Source: Acinetobacter chinensis
GTDB taxonomy: Bacteria; Pseudomonadota; Gammaproteobacteria; Pseudomonadales; Moraxellaceae
Direction: 5' to 3'
Length of the DNA: 64,000 nt
NCBI RefSeq assembly: GCF_002165375.2
Contig: NZ_CP032134.1
Location: 1,550,001-1,614,000 of the forward strand
The position numbers and the translations under genes were made by a program. Below the pieces are notes generated by a model that did no database searches, was not told the origin of the DNA, and worked only from the letters and a program-made list of their open reading frames with translations. Below are positions 42,561 to 50,918 of this stretch, piece after piece. How positions within the stretch are numbered: position 1 is the first letter of the stretch; each line of letters opens with the position of its first letter.

Positions 42561-42751
42561 CAACGTGTCTCCTTGATTTGGGAAGGACTGCCGGCAATAC
42601 GCTCAGCAACTTGGTTATCAAAATTTTTGGGAATAGTGGGCGCGTCGAACCAGATATGTTTGATCGTCAGTAAAATAACAACCTTAATAATTAAAATGAC
42701 TGTTATTTCACGAATGAAGCGACGGTTTAAATCTTTGGGTATTAAGCTCAT
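42560..42751 (-). CDS. cydP: Cytochrome oxidase putative small subunit CydP
   Basis: A 63-residue protein with one hydrophobic span (ITVILIIKVVILLTIKHIWF, about 16-35) preceded by the basic NRRFIRE. It resembles CydP, a small protein encoded at the head of cyd operons in several gammaproteobacteria and thought to be an accessory subunit. It is first in the operon cydP-cydA-cydB-cydX-ybgE, with stop/start overlap to cydA. No function beyond association with the oxidase is claimed. Confidence 0.82.
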   Translation of the reverse strand: MSLIPKDLNRRFIREITVILIIKVVILLTIKHIWFDAPTIPKNFDNQVAERIAGSPSQIKETR

Positions 42752-42913
42752 GTAGACAAGCCTATTTTAAAACTTATGAGATATTATTAAACAAATTCAT
42801 ACAAAAAGGAAATAGCTAATACACTTAAAATAAAAATATATTATTAAATACATAAAAAACAATTATTTGTTTAGATTTCAAGTTAAAAAATAAACTAAAA
42901 ATTAACTATTATT

Positions 42914-42967
42914 TTCTGACTAAAACAGTTGTATTTATATAAAATAATTCTGACTAAAATACTTGTG
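42914..42967 (+). promoter_or_regulatory. Direct repeats upstream of the cyd operon (IscR-like)
   Basis: TTCTGACTAAAACAGTTGTA (42914-42933) and TTCTGACTAAAATACTTGTG (42948-42967) are 34 bases apart and flank a TATATAA sequence that could be the -10 region for cydP. The first fits the IscR type-1 pattern GACT-N5-AGTC with one mismatch. A bound regulator there would block transcription. Confidence 0.5.
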
Positions 42968-43020
42968 ATTTCTTATTTTAAACTTAACTTTTTTGGTTGG
43001 TATTGTGTTTTAAAGTGGAT

Positions 43021-43034
43021 TGTTTTAGTCGGAA
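43021..43034 (-). promoter_or_regulatory. Third copy of the cyd upstream motif, inverted
   Basis: Read on the minus strand this is TTCCGACTAAAACA, one mismatch from the direct repeats at 42914. It lies about 270 bases upstream of cydP. Confidence 0.4.
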
Positions 43035-43415
43035 TTAATGGATTAAAACCCGTTAAACGGCTTGGGTACAGAATATGAGTGAGATCTAAAAAATATTGAA
43101 ACTGATATAGGCGGCTTAGGCTGATGGATTGAAAATAGGGTTCAGTGCTATCCAGTCTTTACTGATCAGTATCTTCTGTTGAGTGGCACTCAGCATGATC
43201 TGGATACAATGTATGAGCCGCTGTCGGGCTGTGAGACTTGTTCTGATTGATTTATAAAGTGTATTGAAGAGGGCTTCTGATTCTGTTCTGTAACTTCGCT
43301 GTTATTGCTCAGGCGGAGTGATATGCCTGAGAAAAGCATTCAGCTCTACTTTATGTCATTTAAAGCAAATGGGACATGTGCGTATAAACAGATGCAATCT
43401 GATGGATTGATCAGA
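43035..43415. other. Rest of the intergenic region upstream of cydP
   Basis: Less AT-rich than the part near cydP. A perfect 11-base palindrome CCGTTAAACGG is at 43050-43060. No ORF or RNA gene is convincing. Confidence 0.45.
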
Positions 43416-44033
43416 TCAAAGCAGACTGTCGCTTTGAAAAAGTGAGTTGGATCTTGAGATCCGCTTAGCAATGTAGTGTGATTTTCTCTGGCGTATCAGG
43501 ATAATCTGAGCCTGAAACTCCAGTTCACCAAATTCAGGTTCGACCTGGACATAGTGCAACTGACCAAACTCATCCCGCACACGAGCCTGAGCGGAGAAAC
43601 CAGGGCGGGCATTTCCACTGGAAATGGTCGCCAGACGCCCCAGGAGATCAGCCTGTTTATGAATCTGATCCGGTTTGATCACCTGATCCAGACAATGAAT
43701 CATAAATACAGTAAAGAAGATCGCAATAATCAGGGCAGGTAAAATCAGGTAATAGGAGGAGATAAAGTGCTGTTTCTGAGAAAAGACCAGGAACTCTAAA
43801 AAGTAACCTGCAAAGCTGAAATTCATTAACAGAAAGACAAGAATCAGAGTTTTGGAAAATTTAACATTCAGCAAAGGGGAGCTGACAATTTCACCAGGGA
43901 AAAGCCGGTTGAAAATCTTACTGGGCTGAGCTTTAAAATAATAACCAATGGTTTCCACCATGCTGAGTACAACAAGAAGTATCAGGCTTAAATGAAACGG
44001 CATTAAGTCGTGATTGTTGAAAAAATCCAGCAT
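43416..44033 (-). CDS. YqiJ-like (DUF1449/OB-fold) membrane protein
   Basis: 205 residues: three hydrophobic spans (about 13-33, 60-84 and 90-112), then a soluble C-terminal part with GRLATISSGNARPGFSAQARVRDEFGQLHYVQVEPE, resembling the OB-fold/DUF1449 domain of YqiJ. In E. coli yqiJ is paired with the flotillin gene yqiK; no flotillin is present here. It probably acts in membrane organisation, but the function is unknown. Weak GGAT ribosome site. Confidence 0.78.
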   Translation of the reverse strand: MLDFFNNHDLMPFHLSLILLVVLSMVETIGYYFKAQPSKIFNRLFPGEIVSSPLLNVKFSKTLILVFLLMNFSFAGYFLEFLVFSQKQHFISSYYLILPALIIAIFFTVFMIHCLDQVIKPDQIHKQADLLGRLATISSGNARPGFSAQARVRDEFGQLHYVQVEPEFGELEFQAQIILIRQRKSHYIAKRISRSNSLFQSDSLL

Positions 44034-44056
44034 GGTGTCAAATCCAGTTGTTTTTC

Positions 44057-44377
44057 TTAGGTCAGGTAAATACCGCCATCAGAATGCACGGTTATTTCAA
44101 CCTTTTCAAGAGACTCGCCCAGGCAGGGACCTGAAATGCATTCACCTGACTCCACATTGAACAGCGCTCCGTGAGTTGAACACTCGATGTATTCACCATC
44201 ACGGTCAAGGAACTGATTTTCCAGAAATTCAAGTTCAGTCTGCAGGTGTGGGCAGACATTGTTGTAGGCAAAAAATGCACCATCACGCTGCGTGATGAAA
44301 ATTGTTCTGCCATCATCTGTGTCAAAGGCGCGGGCTTCACGCTCTGGAATTTCTTCCATCATTGCAATTCTATTCAT
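44057..44377 (-). CDS. Rieske [2Fe-2S] ferredoxin-like protein
   Basis: 106 residues with a complete Rieske cluster motif: CPHLQ (Cys-x-His) and CSTHGALF (Cys-x-x-His) about 25 residues later. It resembles the soluble Rieske ferredoxins that feed oxygenases or NirD-like domains. It starts immediately after the stop of the upstream sugar kinase (TAA-ATG), with AAAGGAAT inside that gene as ribosome site, so the two form a coupled operon. Redox partner unknown. Confidence 0.92.
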   Translation of the reverse strand: MNRIAMMEEIPEREARAFDTDDGRTIFITQRDGAFFAYNNVCPHLQTELEFLENQFLDRDGEYIECSTHGALFNVESGECISGPCLGESLEKVEITVHSDGGIYLT

Positions 44378-45382
44378 TTATGCGCATTCCTTTTGAAAAT
44401 TTTCCAACAGTGTTGCGTATGATTTTATATCAAGTCGGGGACCAAACTGTGAAACAACTTCACTGGAAATAAGTACCGCCAGTTCTGCGGCAGCTTTCAG
44501 GCTTTCGCCCTGATTCAGAGCATAGAGGAAAGCACCTGCAAAAGCATCACCTGCACCATTTGCATCTACAGCAGTCACCTGACGACCAGGAACCTGAAAG
44601 CTGTGTTCTGTATCAGAAATTAATGCACCTTCTGAACTTAATGTAATGACAGTGTATTTACTTTTTAGCTGCAATTTAGCTAAAGCCTGTTCAATGTTGT
44701 CAGATTCTGTGTACATCAGCGCTTCCTGCTGATTACAGAACAGTAAATCCACACCATCATCGAGCAGTTCATCCAGTCCTGCGCGTGCATACTGAACCAT
44801 AGCAGGGTCTGAAAGTGTCAGCGCAATTTTTACGTTGTTTTCACGGGCAATCTGGCGAGCCTGTTTGACAGCCTGGCGAGCTGAGTCGCTGGTGGACAGA
44901 TAACCTTCAATATACAGCCACTCAGCTGTTTTCAATGCTGTGAAATCAATCTGCTGATCTGTCAGTTCAGCTGTAATGCCAAGATAGGTATGCATCGTCC
45001 GTTCAGAATCAGGGCTGACCAGTACCATGCAGGTTCCTGTTACACCTTCGCTTACAGATTTTTCAGCAGTCTGAATGCCTGCGTCATTTAAGCCGTCCAG
45101 GTAAATTTTTCCCAGATCATCATTGCCTACACGGCAACCATAAAATGCAGTTCCACCCAGAGCAGTGAATGCAACTGTAGTATTTGCAGCAGATCCACCT
45201 GAAGCCTGACCTTTGTATAGTTGTGTTTCTTTGAGTTTGTTATATAAATGAGCCTGACTGTCACCATCAGTCAGTTGCATGGTCCCTTTTTGCAGGTTTT
45301 GTTGAAGTAGGAAGTCATCAGATACTTTAAATTCCTGGTCAATCAGCGCATTGCCAATTGCAAAAAGATCAACAGTTGCCAT
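44378..45382 (-). CDS. PfkB-family carbohydrate/nucleoside kinase
   Basis: 334 residues of the ribokinase/PfkB family, related to bacterial adenosine kinase-like proteins. The N-terminal motif is GQASGGSAANTTVAFTALGG, the C-terminal anion hole and base AVDANGAGDAFAGAFLYAL (catalytic Asp in GAGD), with a final FGPRLD block. A sugar or nucleoside substrate cannot be fixed from sequence. ATG 45382 has GGAA upstream; GTG 45394 is an alternative. First gene of a two-gene operon with the Rieske protein. Confidence 0.9.
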   Translation of the reverse strand: MATVDLFAIGNALIDQEFKVSDDFLLQQNLQKGTMQLTDGDSQAHLYNKLKETQLYKGQASGGSAANTTVAFTALGGTAFYGCRVGNDDLGKIYLDGLNDAGIQTAEKSVSEGVTGTCMVLVSPDSERTMHTYLGITAELTDQQIDFTALKTAEWLYIEGYLSTSDSARQAVKQARQIARENNVKIALTLSDPAMVQYARAGLDELLDDGVDLLFCNQQEALMYTESDNIEQALAKLQLKSKYTVITLSSEGALISDTEHSFQVPGRQVTAVDANGAGDAFAGAFLYALNQGESLKAAAELAVLISSEVVSQFGPRLDIKSYATLLENFQKECA

Positions 45383-45519
45383 GTTTCCGTTCACATTTCA
45401 AAATAAAGCATTTAGTTTACACCAATGCTCAGTATTGCTGTAGATTTGTGAATAAAATTCAATATATGCTTAAGTGTTTTTGTGGAAAATATGGCGAATA
45501 CAGGGTTCAAGGATTTTAG

Positions 45520-45969
45520 ATGAATATTGAGATCAAAACAGCAGAGGAATTGCCAGGACAGATTGGTGAGCTTGCACAACAGGCAACCAAAGAAGGCTTT
45601 AATTTTGTAGAAAGACTGATTGAAGAATTCAAAAGTGGTAAAAACCGTTTTGATCAGCACGGCGAATTTTTACTTTTTGTTTATGATGATCATAAACTGA
45701 TCGCATGTGGTGGTCTGAATCAGCAGTGGAATGAAAATGATGTGGAAAACCGTATCGGTCGCGTCCGCCGTTTTTATGTACTTCCTGAATACCGTAAACA
45801 TGGTGTGGGTAAGCAGCTGTTACAGCATCTGGAACAAAAAGCCCGAAAAGATTTCTCTGCATTGTGTCTGAATACTGAAATCAAATCTGCAGCACATTTT
45901 TATCAGAAACAGAACTATGTATTTGTCGAAAATCATCCGAACTACAACTATTTTAAATATCTGGTTTAG
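45520..45969 (+). CDS. GNAT-family N-acetyltransferase
   Basis: 149 residues: conserved RVRRFYVLPEYRKHGVGKQLLQHLEQ carries the acetyl-CoA pyrophosphate-binding R/K-x-x-G-x-G pattern, and AAHFYQKQNYVFVENHPNYNYFKYL is the C-terminal GNAT fold. AAGGATTT ribosome site. Substrate unknown. Confidence 0.85.
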   Translation: MNIEIKTAEELPGQIGELAQQATKEGFNFVERLIEEFKSGKNRFDQHGEFLLFVYDDHKLIACGGLNQQWNENDVENRIGRVRRFYVLPEYRKHGVGKQLLQHLEQKARKDFSALCLNTEIKSAAHFYQKQNYVFVENHPNYNYFKYLV

Positions 45970-46016
45970 GTAAAAATTTTCAGTCCCGATCGTCAAATGT
46001 TTTGAGATATGAAATC

Positions 46017-46436
46017 ATGATGAATGAATCCAGTGTTTTATTCCCGATTATAGGTGTGGGTATCATGATTCTGGATTGTGAAAACCGCGTGTTGCTGGGG
46101 CACCGCATTAAATCCGGTGAGACACCATCATGGTGTTTTCCCGGTGGTAAAATTGACGCACAGGAAAGTCTGGAGCAGTCAGCAGCACGTGAAATATTCG
46201 AAGAGACACATCTAAGTCTGAGTTCTGATTTACTTAAACCATTTATAGTGCTCCTCAATCGTGAAAATCCACGCGTGAATATGACCACAGGGCTGTATAT
46301 TCAACTGCAATCAGATGAAATAAAAGCGGATTTAAAAGTCACAGAACCACATATCTTTGAGTCATGGCAGTGGTTTGATTTAAATGAATTGCCATGTCCT
46401 TTATTTCCGGAAACTGAAGCTATGTTGCAGTACTAG
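46017..46436 (+). CDS. NUDIX hydrolase
   Basis: 139 residues with the Nudix box GGKIDAQESLEQSAAREIFEETHL: Gly-x5-Glu-x7-Arg-Glu-x2-Glu-Glu is complete, while the terminal x-G-U is replaced by H-L. FPIIGVGIMIL starts the fold. It most resembles CTP-pyrophosphohydrolase-like or MutT-like enzymes acting on small nucleoside diphosphate derivatives. The start could be 46017 or the next ATG at 46020; no strong ribosome site is visible. It follows the GNAT gene by under 50 bases, so they may be co-transcribed. Confidence 0.85.
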   Translation: MMNESSVLFPIIGVGIMILDCENRVLLGHRIKSGETPSWCFPGGKIDAQESLEQSAAREIFEETHLSLSSDLLKPFIVLLNRENPRVNMTTGLYIQLQSDEIKADLKVTEPHIFESWQWFDLNELPCPLFPETEAMLQY

Positions 46437-46439
46437 ATG

Positions 46440-46467
46440 CAGCAAACGGTAAATAAACAGTTTGCTG
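46440..46467 (+). terminator. Hairpin after the NUDIX gene
   Basis: CAGCAAAC / GTTTGCTG, an 8-bp perfect stem with a 12-base loop, begins 3 bases after the stop. It has no T-tract, so it is a weak candidate. Confidence 0.35.
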
Positions 46468-46637
46468 TCTATCCATTAAAATAATCTGTTAAAAACAGCC
46501 TAAGAAATTCACCACTTTGTATTACTTCTATACAGCATTCTATTTCTCAATATATTTGTGATGATTGTCACGGTTTAATTTTGCTTTAAGTCTGGTCGGT
46601 AAATATAGCTTCATTGAAATGATTGCTGATCTAAGCC

Positions 46638-47411
46638 ATGAAGCAAAATGATTTAAATGAACTGCTGTCTAAAGTTCCGCAAGTAACGCTGTTATTCTGG
46701 ATTACTAAAATCTTTGCAACGACATTCGGTGAAACGGCAGGTGACGCTGTTTCAATGTCACTGAATTTAGGATATCTGGTCAGTACCTTTATTTTTGCCT
46801 TTGTATTTATTGCCTTTGTCATTTTCCAGATTCGTGCAGAAACATATCGCCCCTATTTATATTGGTTCACGATTATCGCCAGTACCACCGTTGGTACGAC
46901 TTTAGCCGATTTTGTCGATCGTTCTCTTGGGATTGGTTATCTCGGAGGGAGTAGCTTATTACTCAGCCTGGTACTGTTATCACTATACAGCTGGTATAGG
47001 GTTGAAGGCTCAATTTCTCCACATATTCAAAAGCCCAGGGCAGAGCTGTTTTACTGGATCACTATTACATTTTCACAGACACTGGGTACGGCATTAGGGG
47101 ACTGGTCATCCGATACAGGAGGGCTGGGCTATACAGGCGGAATCATGCTGTATGTAGTGTTGCTGTTGATTGTGACTGTATTGTATTTCTTTACCAGAAC
47201 ATCGCGTGTTCTGTTGTTCTGGACAGCATTTGTTTTAACACGTCCTTTAGGTGCCGTAGTCGGCGACTTTCTTGATAAACCGATTGATCACGGTGGTCTG
47301 GCATTGAGTCGGTTTGCTGCTTCGGCTGTATTGATGATTGCAATTCTGATCTGTATTTATATCTCCGGTCGGGTCAATGGACAAAAAGTTGCAGAAGCTA
47401 AAAGTCATTGA
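46638..47411 (+). CDS. DUF347/COG4705 repeat membrane protein
   Basis: 257 residues with about eight spans made of four copies of a repeat. Each has F/Y-W-x-T...T-x-G-x-x-x-x-D: FWITKIFATTFGETAGD (20-36), YWFTIIASTTVGTTLAD (75-91), YWITITFSQTLGTALGD (139-155) and FWTAFVLTRPLGAVVGD (194-210). Each repeat ends with an acidic residue that could form a symmetric ion or metal pore. The family has no settled function, though DUF347 proteins are widespread. No Shine-Dalgarno is visible. Confidence 0.85.
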   Translation: MKQNDLNELLSKVPQVTLLFWITKIFATTFGETAGDAVSMSLNLGYLVSTFIFAFVFIAFVIFQIRAETYRPYLYWFTIIASTTVGTTLADFVDRSLGIGYLGGSSLLLSLVLLSLYSWYRVEGSISPHIQKPRAELFYWITITFSQTLGTALGDWSSDTGGLGYTGGIMLYVVLLLIVTVLYFFTRTSRVLLFWTAFVLTRPLGAVVGDFLDKPIDHGGLALSRFAASAVLMIAILICIYISGRVNGQKVAEAKSH

Positions 47412-47452
47412 TCAGAAAGCCTTAACTCAAAACTTCTGAACTTCGTTTGACG

Positions 47453-47485
47453 GTGATGGTCACTGATTTTGACCATCACTTTTTT
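47453..47485 (+). terminator. Terminator after the DUF347 protein gene
   Basis: GTGATGGTCA / TGACCATCAC, a 10-bp perfect stem with a 7-base loop, then T7. Confidence 0.9.
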
Positions 47486-47588
47486 ATTGCTGAATATCTG
47501 CTCAGTGTTTTCTGGGGTTACAAAACTGAATATTGTTTTTGCCATGACCATGCTAATGATGGGTTTTCACTAAATAAAAGAAACCACG

Positions 47589-47810
47589 ATGACAGATCAG
47601 AACGAAATTCTGGAGCGTTTAGGTGAAGACGAGCTGTTCGAAATTGCTGAATATGGTATTCAGGTTCGGATTGATCTGCGACTGGAAGGAACAGTGAATG
47701 ATGATCCGCAGTTTTTATATGATGCACTGGTTGCCATCGAAGACATGAATGCAGAACAGTTAAAAGCATGTATCCGTGAGAATTCTTCAAAATATCAGCA
47801 AGAAAAATAA
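47589..47810 (+). CDS. Small acidic hypothetical protein
   Basis: 73 residues, acidic and helix-prone (MTDQNEILERLGEDELFEIAEYG...). No known domain. It lies between the DUF347 protein and the M16 protease with no clear ribosome site (AAAAGAAACC is the nearest purine stretch). The composition looks like a real protein and there is no competing ORF on the other strand with better features. Function unknown. Confidence 0.55.
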   Translation: MTDQNEILERLGEDELFEIAEYGIQVRIDLRLEGTVNDDPQFLYDALVAIEDMNAEQLKACIRENSSKYQQEK

Positions 47811-47956
47811 TCTGTTTATCATCAAAAAATGACCGATATAAACAATCGCTAAATCCAACGGTTAAGATCTGAATTAATACCAGGAATGAATCGCATTTGT
47901 CTGAGTTTGGGTTATACTTGAAGCCTATAGAAAAGTATCAAATTACTGGAGATCGC

Positions 47957-50896
47957 ATGACTGTAGATGTCACTGAAACCTTAGCCCAAACTGTACATCC
48001 TGCGTTTCAGCTGGTACGTCAACACCATGTAGAAGCTTTAGACATTTCAGTGTCTGAATATAAACATAAAGTGACTGGTGCAATGCACTACCATTTAGCA
48101 ACAGAACATGATGAAAATGTTTTTCTGGTTGCATTCCGTACTCAGCCTATGGATTCCAAAGGTGAGGCACATATTCTTGAACACACGGCATTGTGTGGTT
48201 CAGAAAAATTCCCTGTACGTGACCCATTCTTCTTAATGATCCGTCGTTCATTGAATACATTTATGAATGCGTTTACCGCAGCGGACTGGACAGCCTATCC
48301 ATTTGCGACACAGAATAAAAAAGACTTCCAGAACTTACTTGAAGTGTATATGGATGCCGCTTTTGCAGCCAACCTGAATCCTCTGGATTTTGCTCAGGAA
48401 GGTATCCGTATTGAGCTTGAAAATGGTGAACCGGTTTATAAAGGTGTGGTGTTCAATGAAATGAAAGGGGCGATGAGTTCTCCTTCAGATCAGCTGTATC
48501 ATCAGCTAGCTCATCATCTGTTTCCGAAAACGACGTATCACTACAACTCAGGTGGTGATCCAAAAGATATTCCTGATTTAACTTACGATGAGTTAGTGGC
48601 TTTCTATAAGTCGCATTATCATCCAAGTAATGCGGTGTTCATGACGTTTGGTAATCAGACGGCATATCATCTGCAGGAGCAGTTTGAAACGCTGGCATTG
48701 TCCCGTTTTGAAAAAGGTGAAACACTTTACTCCAAAGCTGAACAGCGTCTGACAGCACCACTTGAAGTGACAGAAAGCTATGCGGTGGATGCTGAAGATT
48801 TAACAGATAAGACCTATCATATTATTTCGTGGCTGTTACCGCAGGCAAGTGATATCAAACTCCGTCTGGGCATGCGCCTGGTGGAAGGTATTCTGCTGGA
48901 GGATTCAGCATCACCATTACGTCAGTACCTTGAAACCTGTGGCTATGCACAGTCTACGGGTCCAATCCTGGGTGTGGATGATTCCAACTATGAAATGACA
49001 TTCTTCTGTGGTGTTCAGGGTTCAAATCCAGAACATGCTCAGGAATTTAAAAACGGCGTGTTTAAAATTCTGGAAGATGTGGCTTCAAAACCGGTTGATG
49101 CCGAAATGATTGATGCAATTCTGCATCAGATCGAACTGCATCAGCGTGAAATCAATGGTGATGGTACACCTTATGGACTGACACTGATTTTAAATGGTCT
49201 GGCGAGTACAATTCACCACAATGATCCGGTTCATGTATGGGATGTGGATACTGCAATTGCAGAAGTCAAAGAAGAGCTGAAAGATCCGATGTGGCTGTCC
49301 AGCCTGATCAAAGAGCATCTGATTGACAACCCACACCGTGTACAGATGACACTGGTCCCTGATGCAACAAAATCTGTAAAAGATGCAGAGGAAGAAAAAG
49401 CCCGTCTTGCAGCGATTGGTGAGAAACTGACAGAAGCAGATAAGGCTGAAATCCAGGCTCAGACTGAAGCTCTGAAAATCCGTCAGGATACCCCTGATGA
49501 CATGAATCTGTTACCAAAGGTTGGACTTGAAGATGTACCGGCTGCGCTTCAGATTGTACAGGGGCAGTTGCGTGAAATTATCAGTAACAGCATGGATATG
49601 CCTTTAAATCTGTACCATGCTGGAACCAACGGTATTTATTATCAGCAGGTGTTGATTAAAATTCCTCAGGAAGTGGTGCAGTCACCCTATTTCAATCTGC
49701 TTTCCATTCTGTTTGGTGAAGTAGGCGCAGGTGAGTATAACTATCTTGAACTGCAACAGCTTCAGACCGCTGTCAGTGGTGGTCTGGGAATGGGAGCTTC
49801 ATTACGTTCACGTGTGGATGACAAAGGTCAGATCAGTGCGTGGATGACACTGACCACCAAATCACTGGTGAATAATTTTGAAGCAATCCGTTTGCTTAAA
49901 CTGACCTTTGAGAAACTGCGTTTTGATGAAAAAGATCGAATCATAGAGCTGCTGCAACAGCGTAAAACACGTTGGCAGTCCCGTATTTCAGGGTCTGGTC
50001 ACAGCTATGCGATGCAGGTTGCTTCACGTAATCACAGTGCACTGGCACAGCGTGATTATCAGAATACAGGTCTGGGTGCACTGAACTGGATGAGCACACT
50101 GGTGTCTTCAGTTGAAAATGATGAAACAGCTTATGACGCTCTGATCAATGAGCTGAAAGCAGTGCATCTGAAACTGCTTCAGGCACAGAAACAGTTTCTG
50201 CTGGTGTGTGAAGAACAGATGTCTGAACAGCTGGTTGAGGAAGTTCAGAATGTATGGGATAAAGTCGATATTCTAAAAGAACAGCCTCAGTTACTGGCAG
50301 TTCAGACAGAAAATACAGATAAAGATGAAGCATGGCTGATTCAGACCAATGTTCAGTTCTGTGCATCAGCATATCCGGCAGTGGAAGTTTCTCACCCTGA
50401 TTCTGCGGCATTGATGGTGCTGGCAGCTTATCTGCGTAACGGATATCTGCACAGTGCGATCCGTGAAAAAGGTGGCGCTTATGGTGGTGGTGCAAGCTAT
50501 GATGGAAATGCATGTTCTTTCCGTTTCTACAGCTATCGCGATCCCCGTATGGCAGAAACGTTTAAAGATTTTGAAGCCAGTGTACAGTGGCTGTTAAATA
50601 CTGAACAGCAGGATTATCAGCTTGAAGAAGCGATTCTGGGTTTAATTGCAAGTATGGATAAACCAGGTTCTCCAGCCGGTGAAGCGATTACAGCTTGCTA
50701 TGCATTATTGCATTCACGTACACCTGCGTTCAGAAATCAGCTTCGTGAAAGATTGCTTTCAGTTACGCTTGAAGATTTAAAACGGGTTGCTGATGTCTAT
50801 TTACTGAAACAGACACCATGTAAATCTGTTGTTGCGCCATTTGCCAGACGTGAAGAACTGGCGGCACTTGGTTTTGAAATCAAACAGGTCAATTAA
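47957..50896 (+). CDS. M16C-family metalloprotease (PreP/insulinase-like)
   Basis: A 979-residue cytosolic or periplasmic zinc protease of the presequence-protease type. The inverted zinc motif is HILEH at 72-76, followed by TALCGSEKFPVRDPF. The length and the M16C_associated middle region (about 480-720) fit PreP-like single-chain clam-shell proteases that degrade short unstructured peptides. No signal peptide is visible, favouring the cytosol. ATG 47957 has GGAG 5-6 bases upstream; 47897 would add residues not supported by the family. It ends 22 bases before pldA. Confidence 0.9.
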   Translation: MTVDVTETLAQTVHPAFQLVRQHHVEALDISVSEYKHKVTGAMHYHLATEHDENVFLVAFRTQPMDSKGEAHILEHTALCGSEKFPVRDPFFLMIRRSLNTFMNAFTAADWTAYPFATQNKKDFQNLLEVYMDAAFAANLNPLDFAQEGIRIELENGEPVYKGVVFNEMKGAMSSPSDQLYHQLAHHLFPKTTYHYNSGGDPKDIPDLTYDELVAFYKSHYHPSNAVFMTFGNQTAYHLQEQFETLALSRFEKGETLYSKAEQRLTAPLEVTESYAVDAEDLTDKTYHIISWLLPQASDIKLRLGMRLVEGILLEDSASPLRQYLETCGYAQSTGPILGVDDSNYEMTFFCGVQGSNPEHAQEFKNGVFKILEDVASKPVDAEMIDAILHQIELHQREINGDGTPYGLTLILNGLASTIHHNDPVHVWDVDTAIAEVKEELKDPMWLSSLIKEHLIDNPHRVQMTLVPDATKSVKDAEEEKARLAAIGEKLTEADKAEIQAQTEALKIRQDTPDDMNLLPKVGLEDVPAALQIVQGQLREIISNSMDMPLNLYHAGTNGIYYQQVLIKIPQEVVQSPYFNLLSILFGEVGAGEYNYLELQQLQTAVSGGLGMGASLRSRVDDKGQISAWMTLTTKSLVNNFEAIRLLKLTFEKLRFDEKDRIIELLQQRKTRWQSRISGSGHSYAMQVASRNHSALAQRDYQNTGLGALNWMSTLVSSVENDETAYDALINELKAVHLKLLQAQKQFLLVCEEQMSEQLVEEVQNVWDKVDILKEQPQLLAVQTENTDKDEAWLIQTNVQFCASAYPAVEVSHPDSAALMVLAAYLRNGYLHSAIREKGGAYGGGASYDGNACSFRFYSYRDPRMAETFKDFEASVQWLLNTEQQDYQLEEAILGLIASMDKPGSPAGEAITACYALLHSRTPAFRNQLRERLLSVTLEDLKRVADVYLLKQTPCKSVVAPFARREELAALGFEIKQVN

Positions 50897-50918
50897 AACA
50901 AAAACCAAGGATTCCACC

